Below are positions 22,583 to 30,654 of a DNA stretch of 33,841 nt, one piece after another (position 1 is the first letter of the stretch; each line of letters starts with the position of its first letter). Under the pieces are notes generated by a model, which had not been told where the DNA came from, did not search any database, and saw only the letters and a list, made by a program, of their open reading frames with translations. Location of the stretch: NCBI GenBank assembly GCA_003022925.1, contig PXRY01000093.1, positions 1-33,841 of the forward strand, given 5' to 3'. Position numbers and translations under genes: made by a program. Origin of the DNA: Halobacteriales archaeon QS_8_65_32. Its GTDB lineage: Archaea > Halobacteriota > Halobacteria > Halobacteriales > Halococcaceae.

Positions 22583-23181
22583 CTACTCGACCTGTCCGTG
22601 TCCGTGCCCGTGTTCATATCCGTATCCGAGTCGCGGTTCGCCTTCGTCCCCTCGTTGCGTCCCGGGTCACGGCCCTCGGCGGCGAGTTCGGCGTCGATGT
22701 CCGCCTGGGTGAAATCGAAGAAGTCGGCGTCGCGCTCGCGATGGCGGGCTTCGGTATCCACGTCGATGTCGAGCACTCGGAGGTCGGTGCGATACCCCTC
22801 GCGGTCGAACGCCCGCCAGTCGCGCTCGCGATACGGCGCGCCGACGATGATATGTACCTGGCCGCGCGTGAACGTACCGAGATCGGCGTCGCTCGGGCGG
22901 AGCACGCCATTGGGGTGGGAGTGAACCGAGCCCACCACCCGAAAGTCGTTCGGGACGAGGCTCGTTTTCACCGTTGCGCTCACCGGGTTGGTCTCGGTGG
23001 CCGGAACGACGAGCACCTCCGTTATCACCGTGCCCTCGCGATCGAGACCGACCGTGCTCGCGGGTTCGCCGCGCAGCAGTCCCATGTACTCGTTCGGGTG
23101 GCTGTCGGCGGCGGCTCCGAGACAGAGATCGAGAACGGGCGCGGCGATTCCGAGCAGTTCGCCCGACCGGGAGCGGCCCAT
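22579..23181 (-). CDS. JAMM/MPN+ metalloprotease (possible desampylase)
   Basis: 200 residues from the ATG at 23181. The JAMM zinc-protease signature is complete: Glu31 (NEYMGLL), then [14 protein letters not shown] with H87, H89, S97 and D100 in H-x-H-x7-S-x2-D spacing. In Haloferax, JAMM proteins remove ubiquitin-like SAMP modifiers from proteins, and this protein is comparable to that family's second member. After the domain (about 1-130) comes a helical stretch [20 protein letters not shown] and an Asp/Thr/Asn-rich disordered tail ([17 protein letters not shown]). A start eight codons upstream (23205) is open, but the TTAGAT box lies over it, favouring 23181. It forms an operon with ribL (ATGA overlap). 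Element copy 2 lies 90 nt upstream. The substrate is inferred from family. Confidence 0.88.
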   Translation of the reverse strand: MGRSRSGELLGIAAPVLDLCLGAAADSHPNEYMGLLRGEPASTVGLDREGTVITEVLVVPATETNPVSATVKTSLVPNDFRVVGSVHSHPNGVLRPSDADLGTFTRGQVHIIVGAPYRERDWRAFDREGYRTDLRVLDIDVDTEARHRERDADFFDFTQADIDAELAAEGRDPGRNEGTKANRDSDTDMNTGTDTDRSSR

Positions 23182-23203
23182 ACGATAGATGGCTTTCGGT
23201 CGC

Positions 23204-23209
23204 ATCTAA
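23204..23209 (-). promoter_or_regulatory. TATA box of the JAMM-ribL operon
   Basis: TTAGAT on the minus strand is centred about 26 nt before the ATG at 23181. It lies between structured element copy 2 and the gene, and overlaps the alternative start codon at 23205, arguing against it. Confidence 0.45.
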
Positions 23210-23270
23210 GGGTTTTGACTTCCCGACCTGGGTCGTGTTTCGTGTAGCAGCTTTCGGGGAAAGAACCGCC

Positions 23271-23343
23271 GAGACCGTTTCGAAAGCCCCCGGGACGTTC
23301 ACGGGCGCGTCGCGCCTATGAACGCACGGCCCCTTCCAGTCCC
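23271..23343 (-). repeat. Dispersed structured element, copy 2 (candidate non-coding RNA)
   Basis: Minus strand. GGGACT (23343-23338) pairs with GGTCTC (23276-23271). GGAAG (23337-23333) pairs with CTTTC (23286-23282) through one G-U wobble where copies 1 and 3 have CTTCC. The GGG/GGG loop is kept (23332-23330 and 23289-23287). CCG (23329-23327) pairs with CGG (23292-23290). Then CGTTCA/TGAACG and an apical GGCGCG/CGCGCC-type hairpin replace the long apices of the other copies. A TTTTTA element (about 23362-23367, minus strand) lies just upstream and could be its own promoter. It lies between the divergent JAMM and tpiA genes. Confidence 0.7.
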
Positions 23344-23408
23344 GCCCGGAGCAGTTCGTAAAAACCTTTGTCGCCGGACGAAACACCGGCAACGGAAAAG
23401 AACGGACC

Positions 23409-23414
23409 TATTTA
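23409..23414 (+). promoter_or_regulatory. tpiA TATA box
   Basis: TATTTA is centred 26 nt before the ATG at 23438, predicting a leaderless tpiA transcript. Confidence 0.55.
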
Positions 23415-23437
23415 CCCGTCGAACGTGCGCGATCAGT

Positions 23438-24085
23438 ATGTTCGTTCTCGTCAATCTGAAGGCGTACGACTGCAATTCCGTCGCGATCGCCGAGGCAGCC
23501 CACGAGGTCGCCGAGGAGTCAGGAACTCGTATCGCCGTCTCGCCCCAGAGTGCCTACGTCGAGCGGGTGGCAGCAACCGGCGTCGAGACCTGGGCCCAAC
23601 ACGTTTCGCCTACTGGTTACGGCAGCCACACCGGCAGCGCGCTCGCGGAGGCCGCCGCCGCCGTCGGCGCGGTCGGTTCCCTGCTCAACCACTCCGAGCG
23701 CCGGCTGAAACTCGCGGACATCGCCGCCGGCGTCGACGCCGCGAGCGAGGCGGGTCTGGCGGTCGTGACCTGTGCGAACGATCCGGCGCAGTGTGCGGCG
23801 GTCGCCGCGCTCGGGCCCGACGCGGTCGCTGTCGAACCGCCGGCACTCATCGGCGGCGACGAGTCGGTGAGTACCGCCGATCCCGACGTCGTCACCGAAG
23901 CCGTCGGGGCGGTGGAGGAAGTCGACGAGGGTATCGACGTCTTCTGTGGGGCAGGAATCTCGACCGGTGAGGACGTCGAAAGCGCCTTAGAACTCGGTGC
24001 GTCGGGCGTGTTGCTCGCAAGCGGCGTTGCGAAAGCCGACGATCCCGAGAGCGTGCTGCGCGACCTCGTAGAACCGATTTCCTGA
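23438..24085 (+). CDS. tpiA: Triosephosphate isomerase, archaeal type
   Basis: 215 residues from the ATG at 23438, short as in archaea (bacterial enzymes have about 250). It interconverts dihydroxyacetone phosphate and glyceraldehyde 3-phosphate in central carbon metabolism. The TIM-barrel active site is complete: N6 and K8 (VNLKAY), the electrophile H85 in LLNHSERRL, the catalytic base E133 in VEPPALIGG (loop 6 follows), and the phosphate-binding [20 protein letters not shown] then [10 protein letters not shown]. The frame is open further upstream, but that part overlaps the promoter and has no family character. It diverges from the JAMM-ribL operon; the intervening 256 bases hold both promoters and element copy 2. 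No further glycolytic gene is in the window. Confidence 0.95.
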   Translation: MFVLVNLKAYDCNSVAIAEAAHEVAEESGTRIAVSPQSAYVERVAATGVETWAQHVSPTGYGSHTGSALAEAAAAVGAVGSLLNHSERRLKLADIAAGVDAASEAGLAVVTCANDPAQCAAVAALGPDAVAVEPPALIGGDESVSTADPDVVTEAVGAVEEVDEGIDVFCGAGISTGEDVESALELGASGVLLASGVAKADDPESVLRDLVEPIS

Positions 24086-24417
24086 TCGTTCGATCGTATC
24101 CTGAAGCGATCCGTCGTCTCCGAAGTGGTCCACTAGCTTCTCGGGTCGGTTCGTCGATTTCCGGACGGTCCGTTGGTCTCGGGTGTGCCTCGCCGACGAC
24201 GACCCGATCCCGAGCGTTCGTCGTAGCGCGTGCCGCCGGAACCTAACCGAACAGTCAGCCTCAAGTCGGGCGAGTCCGAAAACTCAGTCGAGATCGATGA
24301 CCGGAGACCCGGCGGTCGGTGCGCGAGTGACGAGCGAACGGCAGGGCACAATCGGACAACGGTGGACGATCGGGCGGCGACGCGCTGATTACTCGGTCGA
24401 TCGGCGGGGGCGCTGAG
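24086..24417. other. Non-coding gap between tpiA and the MFS gene
   Basis: 332 bases in which I see no gene, RNA or long inverted repeat. The only element I can suggest is GATTAC at 24387-24392, about 28 nt before the GTG start of the MFS gene. Confidence 0.5.
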
Positions 24418-25710
24418 GTGGGCTTCGACACCGACCGACGGGTGTTTACGCTCGCCTTCGCCCGGATGGCCGACGCGCTCGGTAACTCCTTTCTCATCAT
24501 CGTGTTGCCGCTGTACATCGCGAGCGGCCAGGTCCGGATCGACGGGCTCGTCGGACTGAACGTCGGCGGATTCGTCCTCGGCGAGCAGTTCCTCATCGGG
24601 TTCGTCCTCTCGCTGTTCGGCTTTCTGAACAGCTTCGGCCAGCCATTCACCGGTCGGCTGTCCGATCGCAGCGGGAAGCGGCGAGTATATATCCTGCTCG
24701 GGCTCGGCATCTACGGCGTGGCGAGCGCGGCGTATCCCCTCGCGAGCGATTACGGTGCGATCCTCCTCGTCCGGGCGTTCCAGGGGATCGGGGCGGCCTT
24801 TACCATTCCCTGTTCGGTCGCGCTCGTCAACGAGTACGCCGGTGCCGACAGCACCCGTGGGGGGAGTTTCGGCGTGTTCAATACCTTTCGCCTGATCGGC
24901 TTCGGGTTCGGGCCGATCATCGCGGGCGCGGTGGTCGCCGCGGGACCGTACCGGACGCCGGCCGGGACGCTTTCGGGCTTCGACGCCGCCTTCGGGATCG
25001 CGGTGCTCGGCGCGGCCGTGAGTTTCACGCTCGTCACCGTCTTCATCAGCGATCCCGAATCGACCGAATCGGCGGCCGGCGACGACCTCTCGATCGCCGT
25101 GTTCGATCGAAGCGGATCGAACCTGTTCGATCCAGTGTTCATCCTCGGCGTCGGCACCTTTTTTATGGCGACGACGATCGCGCTGTACGCTACCTTGGAG
25201 GGCCCGCTCAGAGCGCGTCTCGACGAGGGCACGGTTCTATTCGGCGTGCAGTTCGCCGCAGTCGTGATCGCGAACGTCCTCTTGCAGGTGCCGATCGGCC
25301 AGGCCTCCGACCGGTACGGCCGCCGACCCTTCATCGTCGCGGGGTTTGCGATCCTCGTTCCCTCCGTGTTCGTCCAGGGGATCATCACCGATCCGTTCGT
25401 TATGATCCTCGCCCGCCTGATCCAGGGGGTCGCGGTGGCGCTCGTCTTCGCACCCGCGCTCGCGCTCGCCGGCGATCTAGCTGGGGACCGCCAATCGGGC
25501 ACGACGCTTTCGGTGTTGACGATGGCCTTCGGCCTCGGCGTGGCGGTCGGCCCGCTCGCGTCGGGCTTCCTCTACAGTATTGGCGGCCTCTCGACGCCGT
25601 TTACCTTCGGTGCAGTGCTCGCGACGCTCGCATTAGTGCTCACCTACACACAGGTCGAGGACGCGCCGAGCGATCCGCAGACCAGTCCCAAGCGCGCTCC
25701 ACAGGACTGA
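24418..25710 (+). CDS. Major facilitator superfamily transporter
   Basis: 430 residues from a GTG at 24418, with about twelve transmembrane segments in two six-helix halves and a central cytoplasmic loop (about 215-235, FISDPESTESAAGDDLSIAV). Loop 2-3 has the MFS signature FTGRLSDRSGKRRVYILLG (about 80-98), repeated in the second half as GQASDRYGRRPFIVAG. LVRAFQGIGAAFTIP in helix 4 and LARLIQGVAVALVFAPALAL in helix 10 resemble the drug/proton antiporter branch. It would export or import a small solute by ion-coupled antiport or symport; the substrate is unknown. It is transcribed alone, 332 bases after tpiA, and followed after about 155 bases by structured element copy 3. Confidence 0.85.
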   Translation: MGFDTDRRVFTLAFARMADALGNSFLIIVLPLYIASGQVRIDGLVGLNVGGFVLGEQFLIGFVLSLFGFLNSFGQPFTGRLSDRSGKRRVYILLGLGIYGVASAAYPLASDYGAILLVRAFQGIGAAFTIPCSVALVNEYAGADSTRGGSFGVFNTFRLIGFGFGPIIAGAVVAAGPYRTPAGTLSGFDAAFGIAVLGAAVSFTLVTVFISDPESTESAAGDDLSIAVFDRSGSNLFDPVFILGVGTFFMATTIALYATLEGPLRARLDEGTVLFGVQFAAVVIANVLLQVPIGQASDRYGRRPFIVAGFAILVPSVFVQGIITDPFVMILARLIQGVAVALVFAPALALAGDLAGDRQSGTTLSVLTMAFGLGVAVGPLASGFLYSIGGLSTPFTFGAVLATLALVLTYTQVEDAPSDPQTSPKRAPQD

Positions 25711-25866
25711 GAACTAAGCAATCGAGAAGCGGTAACAGTGAACCGAGAACCGACGGTGTTCGCGTCGCCCGGAAGCGAGAACACGAGCCACAGTCGAGCC
25801 CTAACGCCCGGATCGACGCGGCGGTATTTACTTACGCGATGAAGACCGGCGGGAACCGATCCGGGT

Positions 25867-26026
25867 GGGACTGGAAGGGGCCGACTGCGTGGCGGCGAAG
25901 CCGTGGTTCGAGAGACGCGAAGCGTCTTTCGGTCAGTGCTGGAAATCTACGATTTCCAGCTTGCAGCAGGCCTGCCACATCTGCTCGGCAGAAGCCGAGC
26001 GTGTCGGGGGCTTCCGAAACGGTCTC
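25867..26026 (+). repeat. Dispersed structured element, copy 3 (candidate non-coding RNA)
   Basis: GGGACT (25867-25872) pairs with GGTCTC (26021-26026). GGAAG (25873-25877) pairs with CTTCC (26011-26015). The GGG/GGG loop is at 25878-25880 and 26008-26010. CCGAC (25881-25885) pairs with GTCGG (26003-26007), a pair that differs from copy 1 yet keeps complementarity. The 117-nt apex carries several hairpins, including GCTGGAAATC/GATTTCCAGC, AGACGC/GCGTCT and GCTCGGC/GCCGAGC. Its 3' end is 88 nt before the ahcY ATG. Confidence 0.7.
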
Positions 26027-26084
26027 AACGGTTCTTCCGATGAAAGCTGCTATACGAAACGTGACTGTTCGCCGTCCGCGAACG

Positions 26085-26090
26085 CTTATA
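26085..26090 (+). promoter_or_regulatory. ahcY TATA box
   Basis: CTTATA is centred about 27 nt before the ATG at 26115, downstream of structured element copy 3, so the element should not be part of the ahcY mRNA if this box is used. Confidence 0.5.
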
Positions 26091-26114
26091 CGGGAACCGA
26101 CCGAGAGCGCGGAT

Positions 26115-27356
26115 ATGGACACCGAAGACGACGCGCTTGCCTGGACGCGCGATTACACCCCCATTCTGCGCTCGCTCGCCGCCGAACACGGCGACTCGCG
26201 GCCCTTCGAGGGGTATACGATCGCTGTGGCGTCGCACCTGGAAACCAAGACCGGCATCCTGATCGAGACGCTCCGGGACGCCGGGGCACGCGTGCTCGTG
26301 ACCGGCAGCGAACCCTACAGCACCGACGCCGCGGTGGTCCGCGCGCTCGACACACAGGAGGGAATCGAACTGTTCGTCGAAGCCGACACGACCGAGGAAG
26401 CCTGGGAGGCCGGCCAGCACGACCTCATAGAGCGCGAACCGGACTTCCTGTTGGACGACGGCTGTGAACTCATCGCCAAGGCCCACGCCGAGCACCCCGA
26501 GGTGTGTCGGCAGGTCATTGGTGGGGGCGAGCAGACCACCGCGGGCATCACCCGCTTGGAGGCAATGGAATCGGATGGCGTGCTCGAATTCCCAGTCTAC
26601 GGGGTGAACGACACCCCGATGAAGCACTTCTTCGACAACGTTCATGGTACTGGAGAGTCGGCGCTGTCGAATATGCAGATCACGACGAACACCATGCTCT
26701 CGGGCAAGACGGTCGTCGTCGCGGGATACGGCTACTGCGGCCGGGGGATCGCCCGCAAAGCGCGCGGCGTGGGTGCTCGAACGGTCGTCACGGAAGTCGA
26801 CCCTCGAAAGGCCCTCGAAGCACATACCGACGGCCATCGTATCACCGAGATGGCCGAGGCCGCCGAAATCGCCGACTACGTGATCACCTCGACGGGCAGT
26901 CGCGAGATCGTCCGCGCCGAACACGTCGAAGCGATGAGCGATGGCGTAATCCTCGCAAACGCCGGGCACTTCGACGTCGAGATCGACCTCGACGGGTTGG
27001 AGGCCCTCGCCGAACGCACTACGCAGCCGCGCGAGGGCGTCACCCGCTATCACCTCGCCGATGGCCGCCGGATCAACGTACTCGCACGCGGGCGGCTCGT
27101 GAACCTCACCGGCCCGCATAGCTCCGGGCACCCGGCGGAGGTGATGGACACCACCTTCGCGATGATGTTCGTCGCGGCCCAGGACCTGCTAACCGGCGAT
27201 CGCGAGTTGGCTCCGGGGGTGTATGCGATCCCCGACCGGCTCGATCGGGCGGTCGCAGAACGCAAGCTAGAGACTCTCGGCGTCGCGATCGACGCGCCGA
27301 CCGATAGCCAGCGCGAGTACGCCGCGGACTGGGAACACGCCGACAGCAGCTTCTGA
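26115..27356 (+). CDS. ahcY: S-adenosylhomocysteine hydrolase
   Basis: 413 residues from MDTEDDALAW at 26115. The enzyme splits S-adenosylhomocysteine to adenosine and homocysteine, relieving product inhibition of methyltransferases. Recognisable blocks are the substrate domain VASHLETKTGILIETL, then DDGCELIAKAHAEHP, EQTTAGITRLEAM, and VNDTPMKHFFDNVHGTGESA with the conserved Lys and Asp-Asn. The NAD-binding loop is VVVAGYGYCGRGIARKA. The C-terminal lobe holds ANAGHFDVEIDLD and HSSGHPAEVMDTTFAMMF. Length fits the shorter archaeal/thermophilic class that lacks the 40-residue insert of plant and bacterial enzymes. A longer upstream open frame covers the structured element and has no family similarity. 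It is transcribed alone from its own leaderless-type promoter. Confidence 0.95.
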   Translation: MDTEDDALAWTRDYTPILRSLAAEHGDSRPFEGYTIAVASHLETKTGILIETLRDAGARVLVTGSEPYSTDAAVVRALDTQEGIELFVEADTTEEAWEAGQHDLIEREPDFLLDDGCELIAKAHAEHPEVCRQVIGGGEQTTAGITRLEAMESDGVLEFPVYGVNDTPMKHFFDNVHGTGESALSNMQITTNTMLSGKTVVVAGYGYCGRGIARKARGVGARTVVTEVDPRKALEAHTDGHRITEMAEAAEIADYVITSTGSREIVRAEHVEAMSDGVILANAGHFDVEIDLDGLEALAERTTQPREGVTRYHLADGRRINVLARGRLVNLTGPHSSGHPAEVMDTTFAMMFVAAQDLLTGDRELAPGVYAIPDRLDRAVAERKLETLGVAIDAPTDSQREYAADWEHADSSF

Positions 27357-27381
27357 ACTTCAAAAGGTGGATCACATCATT

Positions 27382-27528
27382 ATGAGCGAAACTGACCACG
27401 CAACCAAACGGGAGGAGGAGGCTCTGACCCCGACGCGGGATCGGGCGAAGAGGCAAACGATAACGGAAGTGTTCGGGCGTCGCGAACCGGAGAAGCGCCG
27501 CACTCGAATTGATGTTCATCCCCAGTAA
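27382..27528 (+). CDS. Possible 48-residue basic protein
   Basis: An ATG at 27382 opens a 48-codon frame ending TAA at 27526-27528: MSETDHATKREEEALTPTRD then RAKRQTITEVFGRREPEKRR then TRIDVHPQ. It is highly charged, unlike the hydrophobic shadows around it. It starts 25 bases after the ahcY stop, so it could be cotranscribed. I recognise no family and see no good promoter or Shine-Dalgarno. Codon bias is weaker than in the neighbours (AAA, ATA and CGA appear). It may equally be part of the decayed region that begins here. Confidence 0.3.
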   Translation: MSETDHATKREEEALTPTRDRAKRQTITEVFGRREPEKRRTRIDVHPQ

Positions 27529-27601
27529 GGCAGTCGCCAGTCGAGCTCCGACTCGCCGCAGTTCGTCCGTCATTAGTCCGGCTCATAGCGACCTCGTTCT
27601 G

Positions 27602-29849
27602 CTAATCACCAGTCAGTCTGTCGAGAACCCCGCGCGCCCAAGGTCGTTCGGCGAGCAGTACGGAACACTCGTCGACGTCCAAGACCAGACTGCCACGAAT
27701 CAGTTGGGAGAACAATCCCCGTTCGGTCGCCCCAATAATCACCATCGAACTGTCGGTCGCCGCCCGCTCGATCGCTGACTCGACATCGCCAGTTCCGACG
27801 TGGAGCGCGACGTCTTCGAGGCCGTGCTTTTCGGCCTACGCTTCGAGGAACGCCTCGCCCTCGTCGTGTGAATCAGCAACGTGTAGGAGCGTTACGCGCG
27901 AACCGTATTCGCTCCAGAGGAGCTTTGCGACCTCCGCGCCCAGGTCTGAGTCGGGGCCGCCTGCTGTGGGCACGAGGATCCTCTCGGGCTCGAACCCGCG
28001 ATCCTTCATCACCAGGAAGTCACAGGGGAGACCATCGGTCAACTCGTCGAGCGCACTCTCGACTCGGCCGGGTGACCCATGGGTGTCGTCCTCCCAATTC
28101 ATCACCACGAAGTCGGCCCGATGACCGCGAGCGGCGTCGAAGATCTCTTCGAACAGCCGGTGAGAAAGGATCGTGTGCGTCTCGACGTCGACGCCGAACG
28201 TTTCGGTGTCACGCTTGGCCTCGTCGAGGAGGGCGTGATAGTCCTCTTCAAGGTTTTCGATGTGATCGGCGGCGTACTGGAGGGAGGTCTGGTCGGGCGC
28301 GGTAACGATGTGGACGGCATCAACGGTTCCACCGCGCTGTTTAGCGATTGTACTCGCTAGCGTGATGAGATCCTTCTCGGTTCGTGGGTTCGCCAGCGGG
28401 ATCATTACTCGGTAGCCCCCTCCCCCATCCGGCTGGACCGTGCTCGCTGCCGAGACGGCCGTAGCCGGCATCTCGTCGGACCGGTCGAGAATGTACTGGC
28501 TCAGGATTCCCTGCTTGTCAGCCTTGTTGCGGGCGTAGACGAAATACTAGACGAATCCACCGGCGACGAACACCAGAGAGCCCGATCTCGATCGGCTCCA
28601 TGAACGCGATCAATCCGAACGAGGTGTTGGCCCCCCAAGACTGGTACGACCGGATACAGTGGTACCTCGAACTCGGGCTAGTACTCCGGGGTATCCGCCT
28701 CCCGCGTTACGATCAGCGCGATATTGAGCAGGCCGTAGACGATGAGATGGAGCACACTGCCGGCCTTGGCGAGCGTCTCCACGTTACCGATGACGATGAA
28801 CAGGAGAATGAGCCCGCCTGTGACGGCGATGCTCCGGTACGGTGTTGCGAAGTTGGGGTGGATCGCGTTGAGCTTGTCCGAGACGAGCTCGTCCCGACCC
28901 ATCGCGAAGTTGATGCGCGGGGACGCAAGTATCGAGGCGTTCGCGCTGGAGACGGTCGCCAGCAACCCTGCGAACGTCAGCACGCCGACCCCAATACCGG
29001 CGATTCCCAGCGTTCCGAAGGCGACCTCGGCCACGTCCAGTACGGGCGTCGTACTTTTACCGAGGACGTCCCAGTTGACAACGCCCATCAGGACGACCAC
29101 GATGATTCCGTACATCACGGTCACGATGAGGACGCTCCCGACGACCGCTAAGGGCAGGTTCTGTCCTGGGTTCTTCAGTTCCTCGGCGACGGTCGTGATT
29201 TTCGCGAACCCAAGGAACGAGACGAATGCCAGTCCCGTCGCCGGGAGGACCGCCGCAGGCCTACCCGTCTCGGCTGGGAAGAACGGCTGCAGCGTCGAAA
29301 CGTCCGTCTGCAGGAATCCGAGATCGAAAACAACGTCAGGATGCCGACAAGGATCGTCACGATGACGACCTGAACGGCCCCGGTTTCCTTCGCCCCGACG
29401 TAGTTAATGGCGATGAACGCTGCACCAGTGAGCAGAGCCCCGAACTGGAACTTCGTAAGGCCGACCGAACCCAGCGCCAGAGCCGGCAACGGAAGGAACG
29501 TCGCGAGGTACTCGCCGAACCCGAGCGTGTAGAAGGCGCTCGCGAACGCGAGTCCCATCCAGTTCCCCCACCCGGCGACGGAGCCGAACAGCGGGCCCAG
29601 CGCGTGATTGACGTAGTAGTAGCTGCCTCCGGCCTTCGGCATCGCGGTGCCGAGTTCCGAGGCTGAAAGCACGGTGAACAGTGAGATGACGCCACCGAAG
29701 ACGAACGAGAGCGCGACTGCCGGGCCTGCAGCGGCTGCCGCCTGTCCGGGTAAGACGAAGATACCCGCGCCGATCATCGTCCCAACGCCGATAGTTAGTG
29801 CCGAGAGCAACCCGAGGTCCTTGGCGAGTTCCTCGTCGTCAGCGCTCAT
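27602..29849 (-). pseudogene. APC-family amino-acid permease with C-terminal UspA domains, multiply disrupted
   Basis: Start ATG at 29849 (MSADDEELAKDLGLLSALTI), then the APC signature GVGTMIGAGIFVLPGQAAAA and SYYYVNHALGPLFGSVAGWG. The frame breaks at an A4 run (29327-29330, plus strand) and resumes as FDLGFLQTDVSTLQPFFPAE, running through VVLMGVVNWDVLGKS to EADTPEY. It then hits TAG (28678-28680), shifts at C6 (28631-28636), shifts again near 28575, and hits TAG (28547-28549) in place of what is normally Trp. Two UspA domains follow (YRVMIPLANPRTEKDLITLA, then PERILVPTAGGPDSDLGAEV). They are cut by TAG at 27836-27838, beyond which AEKHGLEDVALHVGTGDVES and VIIGATERGLFSQLIRGSLV continue to a stop at 27602-27604. 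An intact protein of about 745 residues would be a membrane transporter with cytoplasmic nucleotide-binding regulatory domains. It overlaps the preceding UspA gene by ATGA. Confidence 0.85.
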
Positions 29850-30261
29850 GCACTTTCTCCCTCCCGTACCGGGATAACTGGTCGGTTCGCCTCCGTGAGC
29901 AGCCGGAGTGAACGGTCACCGGCGAGCCACTGGAGGGTTCGCGCGCCCCCTCGAGGTCCAAGGACGATAGCATTCGCGTCGATCTCGTTTGCGACCTCCA
30001 GGATGCCCTCGACGGCGTCTCGACGGTACGTAGTTTCGGTCTTCGCGTCGGGAAACGCCTCCCGAAAAGCGTAGCATGCTTCGGCGGCGACCCGTTCGGA
30101 CTGCTCGACGGGCATCTTGTCGGGGACCCCTCCTCCTTCTCGACGACGTATAAAACCGCAACCCGTTCGAACTCGTACGGTTCGAGGACCTGTGCCGTCG
30201 TCCATCTATCTTCCTGATCAGCGACGGGGACGAGGACGTGCTGTATGAATCGTGTGCTCAT
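29846..30261 (-). pseudogene. Universal stress protein (UspA), frameshifted
   Basis: The ATG at 30261 starts MSTRFIQHVLVPVADQEDRW then TTAQVLEPYEFERVAVLYVV and EKEEG. The frame then shifts by one base near 30126-30138, in a run of GGAGGAGGGG on the minus strand. The other frame continues GVPDKMPVEQSERVAAEACY, then EVANEIDANAIVLGPRGGAR then TLQWLAGDRSLRLLTEANRP and VIPVREGESA. The joined product, about 138 residues, is a single UspA domain with the GPRGG-type ATP-loop (G-x2-G-x9-G). It normally helps sense ATP or stress and, given the ATGA overlap with the permease gene that follows, probably regulated that transporter. The break falls within the domain, so it is likely dead unless the sequence has an error there. 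Confidence 0.75.
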
Positions 30262-30654
30262 ATGGTACGCACCTGAGGTCGTCGCAAGCGATCCCGTCGG
30301 CCCCGCAAACGCAACAGGAGTCCCGTTACTCGTCGCGTGTTGTGCCGCAGTTCCGGCATTCATCTATAACTAAACCTGAAACGCTGATCAACCGGCGTCG
30401 TACGCGCTGAATGAGTGGACGCATATCGGACGATCTGCCAAAGAGGTTTTACTGTGATTCCTGGAACAGTTGAAGGGCGCGAGTATCGGTTCGGTGGCGT
30501 GAAAGCAGCGTCACGATGCCGTCTGACCATGGTACCGTGTTACTGTGCAGCATGGTTCCGTCGTCGGCTCGCTCACTGTCGGAGACGGACTTCTCGCGTC
30601 GGGCGATCGTGGAGTTCAGATTTCTTCCGGCGTTGCAGTGTGGGTTACGTCGTG
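30262..30654. other. Gap between two UspA loci, no gene seen
   Basis: 393 bases without any frame that has family similarity or good codon bias. AACTAAACC near 30369 may be a decayed TATA element. Base composition is more balanced than in the neighbours, consistent with relaxed selection. Confidence 0.45.

Larger units (their letters stand above)
25711..26114 (+). other. Intergenic region holding structured element copy 3 and the ahcY promoter
   Basis: There is no gene in 404 bases. TATTTA (25829-25834) could drive the element that begins at 25867. The ahcY TATA box is CTTATA at 26085-26090. Between the element and that box, GAAAGCTGCTATACGAAAC (26042-26060) is shared with the matching position below copy 2, where TACACG replaces TATACG. 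Confidence 0.6.

Noticed and set aside
26025-27131. 368-codon minus-strand frame opposite ahcY
   Set aside because: It is antisense to a complete S-adenosylhomocysteine hydrolase.
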